Source of the DNA: Flavobacterium sedimenticola
GTDB lineage: Bacteria > Bacteroidota > Bacteroidia > Flavobacteriales > Flavobacteriaceae
Length of the DNA: 64,000 nucleotides
Direction: 5' to 3'
Assembly: GCF_030053345.1 (NCBI RefSeq)
Contig: NZ_JASGBP010000003.1
Coordinates: 30,249 to 94,248 of the forward strand
The stretch's first letter is position 1; each line of letters opens with the position of its first letter. Shown here piece by piece: positions 62,541 through 64,000 of the stretch. The position numbers and the translations under genes were made by a program. The notes under the pieces are model-generated. The model saw only the letters and a program-made list of their open reading frames with translations, was not told where the DNA came from and ran no database searches.

Positions 62541-63587
62541 TTACTGTTTTACAATCTTTTTAGTAGTACTTCCTAATTCAGAAGAAATCGTTACGGTATA
62601 AATACCTTGTGCTAAATCAGAGATGTTTAATTGTGTATTGCTTACGCTGTCAACTTTAACCGATTTTACCAATCTTCCGTTGATATCGTGCATTTCTACT
62701 GCAGTGATAGGCGTATTGTTCGCGCTGGCAATATTGAAACTTTCTCTTGCCGGGTTTGGCGATACCGAAAACGCAACTACATCGCCGGCTTGGTTAACAC
62801 CTAACAACGCTTCTTCTGGAGTAGCTTTAGCCGTAATGTTATCAAAAACAATTTCAGCCACGGCTGCATTAGAAGTCGGAGTACCTTGCACAATGTCTAA
62901 TTCGTCGATAGCAAATGGACCGGCCCAGTTAGCTTGTGGCAAACCGGTATAAACCGCACCAACTTTCCAGATAGTTTCTCCAGTCGTAGTATCATAAGCA
63001 AATCCCATACGGTACCAAGTATCCGGATCTAAAACCAAACCACCGGTTTGTAATGTAATCAAGAAAGTTCCGAAAGTACCTGCATTGTTAAGATACGCAA
63101 CTCCTTGTAAAATTCGAGTATTTGCATTGTAAACATAACCATTCAATACTCTGGCAGTTGTACCGTCAAGACCATAAAGTCTCATACCGAATTGACCGGT
63201 ACTTGTAGTAGCCGAACCGGTGTACATATCGTACTCTACCTCAAAGATTTCATTACCTGAATCTCTGGTATCCCAAGCTGCGGCTAAACCGTCTTTCCAC
63301 ATAAAGCGGCTTCCTTTGTTTCCGTCTGAACCCACAATTTTAACACCATTGGTAGATTCAAAACCATCAACAACGATTTGAAAGTTAGCGTTACCGGCAT
63401 TAGTAGCGGTAGTTGGAGCAGTACCGTTAGAAGCAAAAGTTAACCAACCGCCTTGTCCTGCCGTTAATCCGGTGAAATCGGTTCCAACATCACCTAAAGA
63501 AAGTCCGTTGAAATCTTCAGATTGAAGCATCTGAGCTCCTGCAAATGAAGATGATAAAACAAATGACAATAGTAAAAGTTTTTTCAT
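62541..63587 (-). CDS. T9SS type A cargo protein with lectin/jelly-roll-like domain
   Basis: 348 residues. Signal peptide ending SFAGAQ; a large beta-rich domain (~20-255) with FNGLSLGDVGTDFTGLTAGQGGW, EVEYDMYTGS and AVAEIVFDNITAK, like concanavalin-type secreted domains of Bacteroidota; then a type A sorting domain (VSPNPARESFNIASA ... VEMHDINGRLVKSV ... LAQGIYTVTI ... KIVKQ). Exported by T9SS; binding target unknown. Confidence 0.87.
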   Translation of the reverse strand: MKKLLLLSFVLSSSFAGAQMLQSEDFNGLSLGDVGTDFTGLTAGQGGWLTFASNGTAPTTATNAGNANFQIVVDGFESTNGVKIVGSDGNKGSRFMWKDGLAAAWDTRDSGNEIFEVEYDMYTGSATTSTGQFGMRLYGLDGTTARVLNGYVYNANTRILQGVAYLNNAGTFGTFLITLQTGGLVLDPDTWYRMGFAYDTTTGETIWKVGAVYTGLPQANWAGPFAIDELDIVQGTPTSNAAVAEIVFDNITAKATPEEALLGVNQAGDVVAFSVSPNPARESFNIASANNTPITAVEMHDINGRLVKSVKVDSVSNTQLNISDLAQGIYTVTISSELGSTTKKIVKQ

Positions 63588-63651
63588 AAGTATTGATTTT
63601 TTTTGATTTTAATTCCCAAATGTATAAAGTATTTTATAAATGCAATAATTT

Positions 63652-64000
63652 TTAACTATCTTTTTCCCACTTTCCTACTACAGATGTGGCAATGGCATTG
63701 CCGAGAACATTTGTTGCGCTGCGAAACATGTCACAAAAATGATCGATTGGTAAGATTAAAGCTATACCTACTTCGGGAATTTTAAACATGCCACAGGTAG
63801 CTGCCACCACCACCAAGCTGGCACGCGGTACGCCTGCTATTCCTTTACTGGTAAGCATTAACACCAACAACATGGTCATTTGGGTTCCGGTGTCTAAAGG
63901 AACACCATACGCTTGTGCAATAAAAATACTGGCAAAGGTCATGTACATCATACTCCCGTCAAGATTGAACGAATAGCCTAAAGGCAACATAAAAGAAACA
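63652..64000 (-). CDS. Dicarboxylate/amino acid:cation symporter (DAACS), C-terminal end only
   Basis: Minus-strand frame open to the window edge; ~115 residues of the C-terminal part are visible. Diagnostic segments: PLGYSFNLDGSMMYMT (first reentrant/TM7 region), TSKGIAGVPRASLVVVAAT (HP2 loop) and LPIDHFCDMFRSATNVLGNAIATSVV (TM8, substrate Asp and Arg). Related to GltP/DctA: imports dicarboxylates or glutamate/aspartate with Na+ or H+. The 5' end of the gene is missing. Confidence 0.92.
   Translation of the reverse strand, partial: VSFMLPLGYSFNLDGSMMYMTFASIFIAQAYGVPLDTGTQMTMLLVLMLTSKGIAGVPRASLVVVAATCGMFKIPEVGIALILPIDHFCDMFRSATNVLGNAIATSVVGKWEKDS

Overview
The window reads as a chromosomal segment of a Flavobacterium-like member of the Bacteroidota. 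The evidence is the type IX secretion (T9SS) and gliding-type proteins with matching C-terminal sorting domains, the SprF/PorE pair, the CAL67264-type small membrane protein, the MutS2 without Smr domain, and repeated TAnnTTTG promoter boxes with weak or absent Shine-Dalgarno sequences. I saw no rRNA, tRNA, CRISPR array, complete IS element or prophage.

Layout. 1-8013: the 3' part of a giant repetitive adhesin with a type B (gliding motility-associated) C-terminal domain, followed by a PorP/SprF-like outer-membrane protein and a PorE-like OmpA protein, a probable surface-adhesin export and anchoring operon. 8076-13668: NhaA antiporter, CorA transporter, then histidine degradation genes hutI and hutG on either side of a coiled-coil membrane protein. 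13791-27544: DEAD-box helicase, TPR hybrid histidine kinase, EttA, esterase, HolA, a small HsdR_N nuclease-like protein, glycosyltransferase, OmpA lipoprotein, TsaC/Sua5 and a UvrD/PcrA helicase. 27596-42961: lipoprotein, DsbD, TilS, PabB, DUF4349 lipoprotein, DoxX-like protein, a thioredoxin/peroxiredoxin cluster, an amino-acid permease and a large beta-propeller amidohydrolase.

43075-47331 is the accessory part: visibly AT-richer, with an XRE-type regulator, two identically spaced operator-like palindromes, a large AAA ATPase whose C-terminus carries an R-x3-E...H triad like the PrrC/RloC anticodon nucleases, and an Abi-family protein with an Rx4H HEPN motif. It is closed on the katG side by an inverted/direct repeat cluster. 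I regard it as a candidate two-RNase abortive-infection island and the most interesting part of the window.

47332-64000: KatG, a fused E1 alpha-keto acid dehydrogenase, T9SS cargo proteins, a 2OG-Fe(II) oxygenase, a SUI1-like factor, a nucleoside phosphorylase, a GNAT, an orphan cytosolic substrate-binding protein, a membrane transglutaminase, Ung, MutS2, a DCC thiol oxidoreductase, a 45-aa membrane protein, and the end of a dicarboxylate symporter cut by the window edge.

Many intergenic spaces carry short tandem repeats (6-8 bp units), often in inverted halves that can fold into hairpins. Rho-independent terminators with A-runs and T-runs on both sides separate most convergent pairs.
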